Below, in pieces: positions 11,979 to 23,082 of a stretch of 64,000 nucleotides of DNA. The notes below the pieces were generated by a model. It was not told the origin of the DNA, ran no database searches, and saw only the letters and a list, made by a program, of their open reading frames with translations. Source of the DNA: Brachypterus glaber. Lineage: Eukaryota > Arthropoda > Insecta > Coleoptera > Kateretidae. The stretch spans positions 21,891,293 through 21,955,292 of the forward strand of contig OY294049.1 of the NCBI GenBank assembly GCA_958510825.1. The letters are read 5' to 3'. Numbering within the stretch: the first letter of the stretch is position 1; each line of letters starts with the position of its first letter. Both the position numbers and the translations under genes were made by a program.

Positions 11979-12007
11979 CTGAAGAGGACCAGCAGCCCGA
12001 AACTGTC
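11979..12007 (+). ncRNA. Hammerhead-ribozyme-like motif (degenerate)
   Basis: CTGAAGA (11979-11985), then a short GC-rich segment, then GAAAC (11999-12003) followed by TGTC. This matches the order CUGANGA, stem II, GAAAC of hammerhead self-cleaving RNAs, but stem II is weak and the first core strand deviates from CUGAUGA. Such motifs are known from Penelope-like and retrozyme elements. Activity is not implied. Confidence 0.3.
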
Positions 12008-12227
12008 AAATTAATATGTACTTTTATTTAGTAAACATTTTTCTGTGTGTAAAACATGTATAGTAAATTAATCTATTTTGTTTTTGTTCCAGGTACGTAA
12101 TTTTATTGCATTTGTTTATTTTTGGATTATTTGGGTAAGTTCTAAACGTACATACATAACATAACATAAACAAGCCGTGAAGATGTAATGTAATGCTACA
12201 AATTCCATTATTCACAGTAAATGGTAT

Positions 12228-12625
12228 GGGAGCGTTCAAGTATTACTTAACGCAAAATTTGGCCATTTTTGACCCCCACCCCCCCATTTAACGCGGCGTA
12301 ACATTTTTGAGACCCCCCCCCCTATTTGTTACGTAACATTTTACAAAAAGTAAAAAAAATGAAAGGAAATTTTGCTTTATGGTTTAAACCGGTTATTGCT
12401 TCCGTGTTTTAACCTAAAACCGGTCTGATGTAATTTCCGAAACCGGTTAACCGAAAACCGCTTATTGGCTATGGTTTTCCATCTCTAATTGTTTTTGTTT
12501 AGAGGATTTAGTTAACTGTTAACCACGCCGTGTGCAATAAAATTTGCAAGGAATCCGTCTCTTTAAGCCTAGATCATTGTTAAAAACGTAATCCAATAAA
12601 CATGTTATAAGTTTATAATTTTTTA
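12228..12625 (+). repeat. Dispersed repeat E, copy 1 (GTTACGTAAC / poly-C)
   Basis: It begins GGGAGCGTTCAAGTATTAC, then a poly-C run, GCGGCGTAACATTTT and several AACCGGTT palindromes. About 90% similar by eye to 15181-15583 in the same orientation. No ORF. It resembles common insect non-autonomous repeats with GTTACGTAAC motifs. Confidence 0.7.
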
Positions 12626-12719
12626 AGTGTTACGTTATTCTAGCGCAAGCGCTGTGAATAATATAATATTAAAAAAATAGAGTTATATCAAAAAAGCTTT
12701 TAAACAAGAGTTTTTGAGA

Positions 12720-13200
12720 GTACAAAATGGTGTATATTTGATATTTGGTATTTATTTATTTTTGTTGAAGGGGTTAAAAAAGTGTTGAATTTCAAAATTT
12801 CTTAAAAAAAATGAAACAATTGTTGGTAAATAATTAATTTCATGATACAAAATTTTAAATTATACTTTTGCACTAATTTTAAATGAAAATTTCAAAAGGA
12901 AATCTAAAAAAATAAAAATTCAGCACCTTCAAAATATAATTTTAAAAAATTAAAAATTATATAGTCAAAAAGAAAATTTAATAATCTTTAAAATGATGTA
13001 TCATACAACCTTCCCATCTATTTGAAAAATGTTCCCCCTTGCCCCCCGCCTCCATTGCGCCCCCTAAATATATTAAATTTACACCATTTAGTGCTCCCAT
13101 TAAGCTTTTATTGCTTTTGTTTAAAACTTTTTTTGATATGTCTAGCAGTTATTAAAAGAATAAGGATTGTCATGAGAAATGGATCACCCTGTATAGATTA
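12720..13200 (+). repeat. Family C partial copy (right-hand portion)
   Basis: Blocks such as TTAAATTATACTTTTGCACT, TTAAAATGATGTATCA and CCCCCTTGCCCCC match those at 25180-25660, 33823-34924 and 41935-42183. The outer C-rich end is diverged. Runs of C encode proline-rich shadow ORFs that are not genes. Confidence 0.55.
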
Positions 13201-13531
13201 TTACGAATCTAGTTTCATTAAACAGATAAATAGTAAAATATAGCTGCACTATTTTTCTCATTAGCTATAGCTTGACCAGAATTCTGTATGTAACTAAATA
13301 TTTGGTTTATTCATCAAATATAATATTAGATTGCTGTATAGGGAATTCTCGTTGCAACTTCTGTGCACAGTTTAAAGTGGAATCGAAATTAATTCTGTGA
13401 AAAAGACTAGATATTAATGTAACACTGTAGCAAAAGTTTTGTTTCAGTATCATTGGTATCAACTGTAAAGCTGGGTTGATTTTTAATTTAATTTATTAGA
13501 AAATGTTACAACAAAAACAATATAAATACAT

Positions 13532-13920
13532 ATAGAAGGTGATTCAGAAATAAGGTACAAAAAACAAAAGTCTAAAACATGAAAAAATATCTTATAAAGG
13601 TTGGTCCGAAAATAAGCCCTAAGGGAGCCACGACCCTCCTATTGGTACATCTGAAAAGTAATCTTTGGAACACTATTTTTTAACCAGGGAAGTGCAAAAT
13701 GGGGGGGAATTGTCACTTTTTTGCCCCAAACTTTTTCATCCATAGAGTTTTTGACATTTTATCAATCAAATATGATACTTTAAATAAAAATACATACTAT
13801 ACATAAAAGATTCTCTTTACGTAGCATCGTAGGGCCAAGCGTTTTCGAAATAATTGCAATTAAAGAGGGAATTTCACGTTCTGAGCATCAAAAATAGGAA
13901 CTAAAAAATGTACCAATTAA
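13532..13920 (+). mobile_element. Family B, left half only
   Basis: It starts AGAAGGTGATTCAGAAATAA and includes GGTTGGTCCGAAAATAAGCC and CTAAGGGAGCCACG. The later block GGGCCAAGCGTTTTCGAAAT corresponds to the TAACCGTTTTCGAGAAA segment of other copies. The right end is missing. Confidence 0.6.
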
Positions 13921-13931
13921 AATTATAATAC

Positions 13932-14166
13932 TACAGGGTGATTGGTGAATGGTGACAACTTTGAACACTTTATTTAAGTTAGACAGGACAGTATTGGACG
14001 CATTTTGTAATAAATTTATATTATTAATATGATAAATAGAAAATAGAAATTAATGCAAATTTCTTACTTTTTAGTTTTTTGAAAAAAATTATTTCAAAAT
14101 GTTGTTTATTTTAATAATTTCTATATACAGTTAAAAAAGAAGTATCAACTTAGGAATCACCCTGTA
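13932..14166. mobile_element. Small MITE with TACAGGGTGATT ends (235 bp)
   Basis: TACAGGGTGATTGGTGAAT at the left pairs with the complement of GGAATCACCCTGTA at the right. The interior is AT-rich and unlike the family B core. It shares only the terminal motif with that family. Confidence 0.6.
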
Positions 14167-14169
14167 TAA

Positions 14170-15180
14170 ATACAACATTCATGATGATCATTAATATAAA
14201 TCCTTTTTTTTTTGCATTAATTATTTTATTAAGAGATATTAACTTAAATATTTATATTTTACCGTAAAAAAAAAATACGGTTGGTCTTCAGGTATGCTTT
14301 GAAAATTTAAGAGCTGTTTTAGGCTACCTTTAATGGTGATCATTTGAAAAAAATAGTTCTGAACTGCTTCAGTTCTAGTGCTGAGGTTGTTCGGGGCTGA
14401 AAGAAAGTTTGGTTTTGCATCAATTGTACGTTTTTATTTGGTTGATGAAAATAATTTAGCTTCTATTAAAAATTTAATATTAATTTTTCAATAATTTTTT
14501 TTTTCGATTACTGTTCTTATCAGCAACTCAACAGACCCTAAAATTAATTAAAAGATATAGATTATCAATGGTTTTTCTTTACAGAAATACCGATGATAAA
14601 ATATTTTCCAATAGGTATTTTCACTTCATTTATTTCATGGCCAATATGATTTAAGCTGTGTGAGTTTCTATTTCGTTTGTACAATTCTACGTATGACAGA
14701 AGTAGAGCACACAAATTCTATAAATTGCTGTTTCCTTCACATTCTAACCGATTACGTAAAATTTATATTTCACCTTTTATTAAAACCTATATTTCTTTGT
14801 TAAAATTTTATTCGTTTTTTAGATTTTTTTTTACATTATATTCCTAGAAATAGAAATCAAGAGCGCAATTTAGCTGTACAAAGTCCAATTTTATTAATGT
14901 TATTTTTTTAACTTGCATTATCCTTAATAGGTATATTTATAGTAAAAAAACAGATTCTTACACACTGGTGAAAAATATTTTTATTTCAAATACTTTTAAT
15001 ACTTGTGTTAGATACTTGGACAAGTATAAAAACACTTGATATACATATACCGGTTGATCCAACGAAAACTTTAACCTTGGATAAGATCGAAACTAATGAG
15101 TTTTCGAAAAAACGCCTAGACAGGTCAACTTTTATTTTTAGGGGGGACATCTTTTGACATGCAACCAATAATTAACGCAA
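14170..15180. other. No gene seen
   Basis: One kilobase of AT-rich DNA with scattered homopolymers. A short ORF on the minus strand at 14986-15168 has no recognisable domain and is probably chance. Confidence 0.45.
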
Positions 15181-15583
15181 GGGAGCGTTCAAGTATTACG
15201 TAACGCAAAATTTGGCCATTTTTGACCCCCCCCCATGTATCGCGGCGTAACATTTTCGAGACCCCCCCCCCCTATTTGTTACGTAACATTTTACAAAAAG
15301 TAAAAATAAATGAAAGGAAATTTTGCTTTATGGTTTAAACCGGTTTTTAACCGGTTATTGCTTCCGTGTTTTAACCCAAAACCGGTCTGATGTAATTTCC
15401 GAAACCGGTTTACCGAAAAAAATTTGCAAGGAATCCGTCTCTTTAAGCCTAGATTATTGTTAAAAACGTGATCCAATAAACATTTTTTAAGTTTATAATT
15501 TTTTAAGTTTATAATTTTTTAAGTGTTACGTAACATTTTTACTGACACCCACCCCCCCTCTGTAACGCGGCGTAACGTAATTT
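15181..15583 (+). repeat. Dispersed repeat E, copy 2
   Basis: Same order of blocks as copy 1, with an extended right end: ACACCCACCCCCCC, then TAACGCGGCGTAACGTAA, a diverged inverted echo of the left end. This suggests the original element had GTTACG-type inverted termini. Confidence 0.65.
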
Positions 15584-15893
15584 ATACAAAAAATATCAAG
15601 GTCATAGGGCCAGGGGCAAGATTCTGCCCCCTTACACGGCAATAATCTTTCTGCGTTTTTATTCAGATAAATTCAGCAGCCCCATATCCAAATAAAACAA
15701 TATATCACAAAGCTGTTGAAAATCTAATTTATTTTGTAGAGCTGTGTTAGGTTGCGAAATAAAAGTCATAAATTATAGTTTTTAAACGATCGTAAAAAAG
15801 TTGCTTTTACGATATTAGACATGAGAAAATTATGTAAAAATTTTGCATTCCGTTCTCTGAAACTTATCTTTACATATTTCCAAAAATATATTA

Positions 15894-16390
15894 TACAGGA
15901 TTATTCAGAAATAAGTTCGAAAAATTTAAGAGGTTACGTTAATTATACGTTAAAAAATGAAAAAAAGTTTCAATAAAGGTTGGTCTGGAAATGAGTCCTA
16001 AGGAAGCTACGGCTCTTTAAAATTGTAATAAAAATAAAGTTTTTAATTAATAACTCAGATTTTGACTACAGGAAAAGTCAAAGGGTTTTTAAAAATACAG
16101 AAATTTTTAATATTTTCTACTCGGGGTGTGAAGGGTTGCAGCAAAAATGTGTACATTATTTTTTTTTTATTTTTGTATTTATTGCCCCTTTTTAGTAATT
16201 TTAGTGTTCTCTTCTTACTTAAATATCAGAAAAGTTGGAGCCAAAAAAAAACTTGTTTACCCCTTTTACCCCCTTTTTACCCCCTCACATGGAATTTTTA
16301 TCCTTTGATCCAAACACAGATTTTTATAGTTAAAAAAAACACTTTGAAAGACTTTGACTCGTGTCTAATAAGCCTATTTGATAGCCCTTG
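15894..16390 (+). mobile_element. Family B, left half plus diverged interior
   Basis: It begins TACAGGATTATTCAGAAATA, and GGTTGGTCTGGAAATGAGTC and CTAAGGAAGCTACG follow. After about 16060 the sequence diverges into T- and C-rich DNA. The 109-codon ORF at 16062-16391 is a low-complexity reading of this and shows no protein signature. Confidence 0.5.
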
Positions 16391-16966
16391 AAATGTAGAT
16401 TTAATGGTATAAAAATCTCATTTAAAAAAAATGGACTTATCACTTTTTGATCCTACATGTAACAAATATAACATATAAAACCTGGATTGAACACAATGTC
16501 CATGCTAGAAAGACGTGCAGTAACTACCAACTTGACAAGTGAAAAATTTATGGGAGTCCTAACTCTTTCTGGGTAGACTTCATTTCAGGTCGGGGAATAA
16601 GTTTTTCTCGTACAAAACAGAGGGTGCTATATTTTAACCGAACGATGTGGAATTTTGATGTATGTATTACAATTATAGTTTTTTTTTTATATCTAAAGAC
16701 TGACAAAAATTTAAAGAATGAAAACAACTTAAGTATTATCCAATTGACAAGAATTTTATCTTTATTTTCACAATTTTTAATTTTATTTTTTTTTTTAATA
16801 CTCAAATATATACAACTACATAATTTCATATGATTTTTACAACTAATCATGGTTATAAGTTCTAACTTGTAACAAGTCCCATTTAAGCGAATACACTTTT
16901 AATACTAACGCTATCTGTGGGACATTACACCATTTATGTTATAAGAAAAAATTAATTGTACTTATT
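16391..16966. other. No gene seen
   Basis: AT-rich DNA. Overlapping short ORFs on both strands (16548-16850, 16624-16833) are lysine/phenylalanine-rich, typical of chance ORFs here. Confidence 0.45.
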
Positions 16967-16970
16967 TTAA

Positions 16971-17690
16971 ACCTTTGCGGTCCAATTAATTTTTCATTGT
17001 CGCGACATGTCGGTTTCCCCAGGTCCGATTTATTTTAGGTGGAAGGGGTAAAGATAGAAAATTTTGATTGTCAGATTTCATTTCAGCGACCTCAAAAACC
17101 TCTTTATACCAATTTTAAAGAAAATATTGTAACATTTAAAATAATTATCCCCACCCCGGGGGTGGAATTAAATAAATGAAATTATCAGATTAAATTTCAT
17201 CGACCTTAAAACCCTCTATATACCACGTTTGACGAAAGAACTAAAAACATTTAAAAGTAATTACCCCTCACCCCCGCGGGGCTGAAGATTTTTTTATTAC
17301 CAGATTCAGTTTCAGAAACCCTAAAAACCCTTATATATCAATTTTTAAATTTTTGGGAAAGGGTATTATATTTTCTCCATTTGCTCCCTTGCCTTACATT
17401 TCTGTTTACCAAAGACAAGCCTTAGCGAAATCTTTCGAAAATATATTCGACATAAAACGTCATAAAAGGCAAAAATACGCAAAAAAAATATTTCGAAAAT
17501 TTTTGCAGGAATAAAAGGCTTTCCCAAAAATTTAAAAATTTTCAAACAGGGAAAGCAAAAGTAAAAATTCAATTTAAGTACTTTTTACACTTACATTCCC
17601 AAAAAAGAAAACATTTTTAAGTGCTCCGACGTTGGACCGGAACGTAATAATTGCAATGTCGGGGCTGCCCCGACAGTGGACCGCAAAGGG
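16971..17690. mobile_element. TTAA-flanked piggyBac-like MITE (720 bp)
   Basis: TTAA lies immediately outside both ends (16967-16970 and 17691-17694). The termini ACCTTTGCGGTCCA and its complement TGGACCGCAAAGGG are inverted. TTAA target duplications and short C-initial TIRs are the hallmark of piggyBac-superfamily transposons. There is no transposase; the interior holds three tandem units (17072-17345). Confidence 0.7.
17072..17345 (+). repeat. Three tandem units of repeat S (114-115 bp)
   Basis: Units start at CAGATTT (17072), CAGATTA (17186) and CAGATTC (17301). Each contains a TTTCAGCGACCTCAAAAACC-like block and most contain a CCCC...GGGG self-complementary core. The same unit, 97 bp long, forms the array at 41297-41850 and the inverted copy at 62985-63130. 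Confidence 0.7.
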
Positions 17691-17742
17691 TTAAGCTACA
17701 GACACTATTATTATTTACGTAGGTATGAGGCATCGGTGGTTA

Positions 17743-17958
17743 TACACTGAGAATCGGTTAATGTAGTACATACTAAACGTTTTCGCATATATAGAACCCC
17801 AAAAAAGTTTAGTAAACTTTCACTGGTTGTTACAGTAATACTTAACGTTGTTATAGTTCTGGTAATTGTAACAACCAGTGAATGTTAACTCTGCTTTCGT
17901 GGGGTTCCACATACGCAAAAACGTTTAGTATGCCCTCCAGTAACCGATTCTCAGTGCA
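17743..17958. mobile_element. Family T MITE (216 bp)
   Basis: TACACTGAGAATCGGTTA and its complement TAACCGATTCTCAGTGCA form the ends. Inside, ACTAAACGTTTTCGCATA and CACTGGTTGTTACA recur in complement, so the element is almost fully palindromic. Relatives lie at 28936-29695 and 42725-43254. No ORF of its own. Confidence 0.75.
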
Positions 17959-18089
17959 CGATAAAGGATCAGCTTCCAAAGCTGCGGGTCTCGTGTTCCA
18001 GCAGGGGGGCTATTCTTATTTCGGTGAGTTTTATTTACGCGTAAAAGCCAACTTCACAGTAGTTCTTCTGATGAATGGATAGGTCTAGA

Positions 18090-18700
18090 CCGTGTGTACC
18101 ATGCGGAAAAAATCCACTCGAAACCAGAATAGAGGTGCTGATAGATTTTTTTATAAACCTAAATCTGCATTTGTAGTTGTAATTTATACAACTACGCTTG
18201 GTCCTAAATATTTAAATATAATTATTCCTTTGTAGTTCTATTTCTTACTGTAATTGTTGGCGCATACAACACAACTTTAAATTGTAACTAATAATATACT
18301 TATTGTAATTATCACAGTTTTGTTTTATCAGTGTGCAAAACTAGCTTTAATTTTGAGAAATTATTTCAATTATTTTTAATTTTTTATTCAAACTTAAATT
18401 ACCTACAGCCATAGCACACTATGAACAAACATCAATTAAAACTATAACAAGTCATGAAACTTAATTAATTTTCCAATGTTATAATAATTATTTATTATAA
18501 AACTTTTCCTCTGTTAGCAAATTAAACGTGTTCTTCAGGGTATTCCTAATTTAAAATGTCGACAATTGTATAAAACTGCTAAATTTATGAGGTTTTATTT
18601 TGTAGCCTAGTAAATTAATTACATTACAATGGAAGAATAGAGATCTGACGAGAATAACCAGTTTGAAGTCCACAAATAACATTTTAATGCTAAAATGTTC
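18090..18700. other. No gene seen
   Basis: AT-rich DNA. The only longer ORF (18551-18862, minus) is low-complexity and overlaps the start of repeat F. Confidence 0.4.
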
Positions 18701-18779
18701 GATGAAATCTATATTCATGCACATGTAGATTACATTTAAAAAAAACAAATTTGCTAAATTGTGATAAAGTGTGTCTTGT

Positions 18780-19300
18780 GCCAAAAAAAAATTAAACAAT
18801 ATGAAGCGGGTACCTTTTCTAGACGGGCGGAAAACGAAGACCTTTATAAAATAAGATATCAAATTGACTTTGGCTAGACTTCTTGTTTTTGTTTTTCACG
18901 AACTCTTCTTTTTTCCTGTATTTTCGTTTAATTTTTTCTTTGTACCTTTATCGGATTGTTTTTCTGGCCAAAATGTTATTTTATGTATGATTGAAATTTT
19001 AGTGTCAAAGTTTGACATTAAATCAAAAATATATTAAAATTTATTAAAATGCCTATATCTCGGAAACTAATAGTCCTACGATAAAAATGATCACATATGT
19101 TTTTGTAGGGAATTAAATGTTATTTCTGTTTGTCCTACTATAAATAATAAGTAATATATCGCTAAAAATTATAGTTTTTGTCCGTTTTGCCCCCTTACCC
19201 TACGCTAATCTTAACCATATTTGATTTGACACAAATAGAAAAAAATCCTCAATCGTTTGCTGAAAGAATTATTTAAATCGGACATTCCGTTAAAAAGTTA
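18780..19300 (+). repeat. Dispersed repeat F, copy 1
   Basis: Landmarks are GGGTACCTTTTCTAGACG, TTTATCGGATTGTTTTTCTGG, TTAAAATGCCTATATCTCG and the run CCTACTATAAATAATAAG. All recur in order at 56690-57480. No ORF. It ends in CAGATAGACAGAGACA, the loose GACGG-type module. Confidence 0.6.
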
Positions 19301-19461
19301 TATGGTTTACATACAGATAGACAGAGACATTTTTTTAACACCCACTTTTTTCACATTTTCACATTTTCTCACGTTTCTCACGTTTCATGACATTATAAAC
19401 CCGAAAATGCAAAAAAAATATTGATGACGGGTGTTTCTAATCGTAAAAACTGCAAAAGGTC

Positions 19462-19590
19462 TATTATATTATATTATTATAATATAATACACATATTATA
19501 TTATAATAATATAATACACATATTATATTATATTATTATAATATAATACACATATTATATAATAATAATATATTATTATTGTATATGAAA
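19462..19590. repeat. AT-only tandem/palindromic array
   Basis: Three to four copies of a 27-32 bp unit built from TATTATAATATAATACACAT. Each unit is itself nearly self-complementary, so the array could extrude as cruciforms. Confidence 0.7.
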
Positions 19591-19720
19591 GATATGTATT
19601 TTATTAAGAATTATACCCTAATCCGACAGTCATACAGAAACACCCTGCTATCTATGGCAGTTTAATTTCATATGTAAAATTAATTAAAAAAAAAATCAAA
19701 TTAAGGCTGATGTGGTTCAG

Positions 19721-20436
19721 TTTTTTTCTACGACTGCTTTAGAACGTAAGCAAATACACACACTTTTCAAACACAGAATAAATCCATTCTAGCTCTAGAT
19801 ATGGTATGAATATTTCGTATAAAGTGTTAGAATGAGCAAATGTAGTGCCATCTCTTGTTTATAAAAGTAAATAAAACTGTAGCAAAATTAGCAAAAATAT
19901 ATATATTTTACCATAAAATATTGAATAATTTAATGCAATTTAAAGTATGGCGTTAAAGTTACATAAAGTTTATTAGTTTTTCTTAATATTTGACCAGTTT
20001 TTTCAATTTAGTTCAAAAAAATAAAGTTGCTCCGTCTATTGTTAAATATTTAAACCTGATATCTGTCACAAAAATTTGACATAACCTTCAATTTTTGCAT
20101 TATAATTTGTAAATAGGTGCTAAAATTAAATAAAAATCTTTTTTAACTACTAATTTGATAAAATTATTAAATAACATTAATTGCTTTATTTAAAAATATG
20201 TGTTTTGTTGCATTTACATATTCGAGTCACAAAAAACATTGTTTTTAACCTTGTCTGCAGTTTAAAGCCATACAGTGTTTCATATTTGCAGTCGAAGAAA
20301 AAGTATAGCCTACAACACGTATGGAATAGTCATTCCGCGCTCGCGGGACCGTCATACTCGCCTGCCGGCTCGTATGACAAACTTTCCGCTCGCTCGGAAT
20401 ACTGTCTATTCCATACTAGTTATAGAATACACTATT
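19721..20436 (+). repeat. Left arm of 4-kb inverted duplication
   Basis: This 716-bp arm is the complement of 23083-23750. Matching landmarks are CTACGACTGCTTTAGAA, ACACACTTTTCAAACACAGA, TATTTAAACCTGATATCTGT and GGAATAGTCATTCC. The similar short ORFs in the two arms are a consequence of the duplication, not of protein conservation. Confidence 0.75.
20319..20416. repeat. CpG-apex hairpin inside the left arm
   Basis: GTATGGAATAGTCATTCCG and its near complement ending CTATTCCATAC flank a strikingly GC- and CpG-rich centre (GCGCTCGCGGGACCGTC). The inverted partner is at about 23100-23200. It resembles the hairpins at 4382, 21640, 31411, 36548, 37250 and 55603. Confidence 0.6.
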
Positions 20437-20826
20437 CTTCGTAGATGTCTTACCTACCTAGTAACAGAAGTAGCTATTTTTATTTTTAATCTTTGTTCCT
20501 GTGAAATTCTGCAACCATTTTATTTTTCAGGACGTTGACCAACAAATTGTAATGATTAGCGATAAAAGATTTACTGTTAATTTAATTAGGCATAGGGCAG
20601 AAAGCAATAACCTTCAATTGCGTGCCAACTTTTAATGTTTAAGCTTATAAAATTTATATTCTTGACATAAGTAATTAAAGAAGGATAATGTTTTATTGAG
20701 AGAAAAATTTTGAGCATGGCATGTTTTTCTTTGGCAGCTGCTTGGCACCCATATCTTTAAGGTTAAAAAAGATATTAAAATGTTTAGCTCGGTGCTTTAA
20801 TTTTTGTTAATTTCTTACTAGATTTG

Positions 20827-21370
20827 GCTGTACACACGGCTAGCCTTAAACAAAGTTAAATGAAAAGTCAAACCATCCCCGATTTTTTGATTTTAGGTTG
20901 TTTTTGGGACATTTCCAAAGAGTTTTTGACAAAAATTGAAATCGCTCACGAAGCCGTTTTTAAATAAAGTCATTCTTCTTCTTCGCGTTTTTCCTGACAT
21001 CACAATACGGAGTTTTTTCTATGACACACCGTATAGCATAAGTACTACCCCTACTTTGTTAATGTCCAAAATTACGGTCATCTTATTTTGAACATTAACA
21101 AAGTAGGGGTGTGAATGGTCGTGATTATATTGAGTATCATGGGTAGTACCTATGATATATGGTGTGTCATAGAAAAAACTCCGTATTGTGATGTCAGGGA
21201 AAACATGAAGAAGAAGAAGAAGAATGACTTTATTTAAAAACGGTTTTATGAGCGATTTCAATTTTTGTCAAAAACTGTTTGGAAATGTCCCGAAAACCAC
21301 CTAAAATCAAAAAATACGGGGTGGTTTGACTTTCCATTTAACTTTGTTTAAGGCTACCCGTGTGTACAGC
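20827..21370. mobile_element. Foldback element with nested hairpin (544 bp)
   Basis: The arms 20827 to about 21045 and about 21150-21370 are inverted, with outer ends GCTGTACACACGG and CCGTGTGTACAGC. The centre contains a second hairpin (CTACTTTGTTAATGT at 21051, complement near 21091). GAAGAAGAAGAAG expansions differ between the arms. The ORF at 21019-21261 is a palindrome artefact. Confidence 0.75.
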
Positions 21371-21597
21371 TATAAAAATATAATATGCCAAAAGATAGTT
21401 TATATAATATAATATATATAATATATAAATTTTATCTACTGGCACCTGGATGGAATGTGAAAAAAAAAGGCCACATATTCTACGCACACAAAATTTTACC
21501 AGTTAGTAAAATATATACATTATTTACGTGTTCCTGTACCTCAACCACTTTAAAAGTTAAGAAGTTGGTGACTTAAACCGCAATTTATAATAAAGTA

Positions 21598-21790
21598 GTT
21601 ATTTATAATACAAGAGCCAAAAGTTAAATTTTTCGATTGAGTAGGTTTTTAGAAGCCGAGAGCGAGCCGGCCGGCCGGCCCGAGGGTAATAAACCTATGA
21701 TATCAAAATCTAACTTTTCGCCCGTGTATTATACAATATTTTTTATTTGATTGTTACTAATTATAATAAATTATTAAAATATATTTAATT
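21598..21790 (+). repeat. CpG-apex hairpin, start of a second inverted duplication
   Basis: AAAAGTTAAATTTTTCGATT pairs loosely with AAATCTAACTTTTCG around an apex GAGCGAGCCGGCCGGCCGGCC. The apex is an unusual CCGG repeat in AT-rich DNA. The downstream part is duplicated in complement at about 28185-28305. Confidence 0.55.
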
Positions 21791-21814
21791 TTAATATATC
21801 TAATTTTAAATTAA

Positions 21815-21940
21815 CACGTTCGCTACCGAGCGGCTCATATATGCGCCACAACAGTTTTTCAAATAGACCTATATCTCATATACGAGTAGACGATCTTGCT
21901 GTATTAAATGCGTGATACATCATTTTAAAGTGTGAACGTG
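21815..21940. mobile_element. TTAA-flanked mini-element (126 bp)
   Basis: TTAA at 21811-21814 and 21941-21944 bracket the inverted termini CACGTTC and GAACGTG. The size and TTAA flanks fit a piggyBac-type MITE. The TIR is short, so chance cannot be fully excluded. Confidence 0.5.
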
Positions 21941-21944
21941 TTAA

Positions 21945-22750
21945 AAAAACAATTGAACCATTTCTTTTGCTTATGGTTTCATTTTCATATTACCTTATTT
22001 GTGTTTTGATTAATTTGTGTTAAAATGTATTTGTTGAAAATAATAATACTTCTGAAACCGTTCTATAAACATTATAAATATTAAAATTGTAGGTAAATAC
22101 CATATAGGTTGCCAAACTTTGAATGTAATTTTCTGGTTTGTAATAAAACTCGGATTTTTATATCGCTAACGTTTTTCCCCTCTTTGGGGGCTTTATTAAA
22201 GCTAAAAATTATGTGAGCGTAGTCATATATATTATAAAATTGAACATTATGGACAAGGAAAGCTTTTAACCTACAAATTTTTCGACATGGTGTCAAAACC
22301 AATTTTTATATTGTAATGTAATATTTATTTTTATGTTGTAAAAGGTTCCTTATCCATAATGTTCAATTTTATAATATATATGACTACGCTCACATAATTT
22401 TTAGCTTTGATAAAGCCCCCAAAGAGGGGAAAAACGTTAGCGATATAATAAAGTGACGCATTAAAACTTGCCAAAAAATCCGAGTTTTATTACAAACCAG
22501 AAAATTAACTTATTAAAATTGATTTTACAACTAAAATGTTGTGTTTGTGATTTATTTTAGTGGATGAATACAGATTAACTGGTTAACTATATGTTTTAAA
22601 GTTATTTTATAGAAGAAATTTTTATTTATATAAAATGATTATATCTGGCAAAAAAAACATATAGTTCAAGACCAGAAGTGACCAAAAGGTCAAATTCCTT
22701 TATAAATATTATAGCAAAGGTAAAGCATCGTATTTTGTTAGCGCGCCCTA
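21945..22750 (+). repeat. Left arm of inverted duplication with 27.7-28.3 kb
   Basis: Outside its insertion (22090-22510), this stretch is the complement of about 27710-28100. Shared blocks are TTTCATTTTCATATTA, TACTTCTGAAACC, GATGAATACAGATTAA and GTTCAAGACCA. It gives an empty-site comparison for the nested element. Confidence 0.65.
22090..22510. mobile_element. Foldback element with 11-bp target duplication
   Basis: TATTAAAATTG occurs at both flanks (22079-22089 and 22511-22521) but only once in the empty copy near 27.95 kb (as ATTGAAATTG). The arms 22122 to about 22260 and about 22348-22507 are inverted; the right arm has a ~30-bp extra segment. A 9-11 bp duplication points to a Mutator-like (MULE) origin. 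Confidence 0.7.
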
Positions 22751-23082
22751 GGGCCACATAGTTTAACTTTGTTTACACTTTTAGAACTAATCGAATAAAA
22801 ATTTAATTAAATGTACCAAATGGTGATTTATGCAAAAATTAACGAAACTAATTAATAATATTATTATTAACGGAATAACCAGAAATAAAATTAATTTTAT
22901 AACTACAATGCGCATGCTTGGTTATATTTGCAACTCAAATTGCCTATTAGGAACCACTAATTTTAATTACGCTTAAAATAAAATTAGCATGCGCAGTAAA
23001 TATGCATGAAATTTATTATATTTCTATTTATCTTCGTTAATTTTTGGATAATTAAAGCAAATTGGTAGCAGACGATTAAATT

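Noticed and set aside
13022..13243. Proline-rich ORF after a C-run
   Set aside because: The C-run belongs to repeat family C, and the rest of the frame has no domain.
12228..15583. CRISPR-like or rRNA-like repeats
   Set aside because: The two copies are single dispersed repeats 2.9 kb apart, not a spacer array, and the host is a eukaryote.
16548..16850. Overlapping 100- and 69-codon ORFs on opposite strands
   Set aside because: Lys/Phe/Ile-rich sequence expected by chance in AT-rich DNA; no hydrophobic or catalytic pattern, no second copy.
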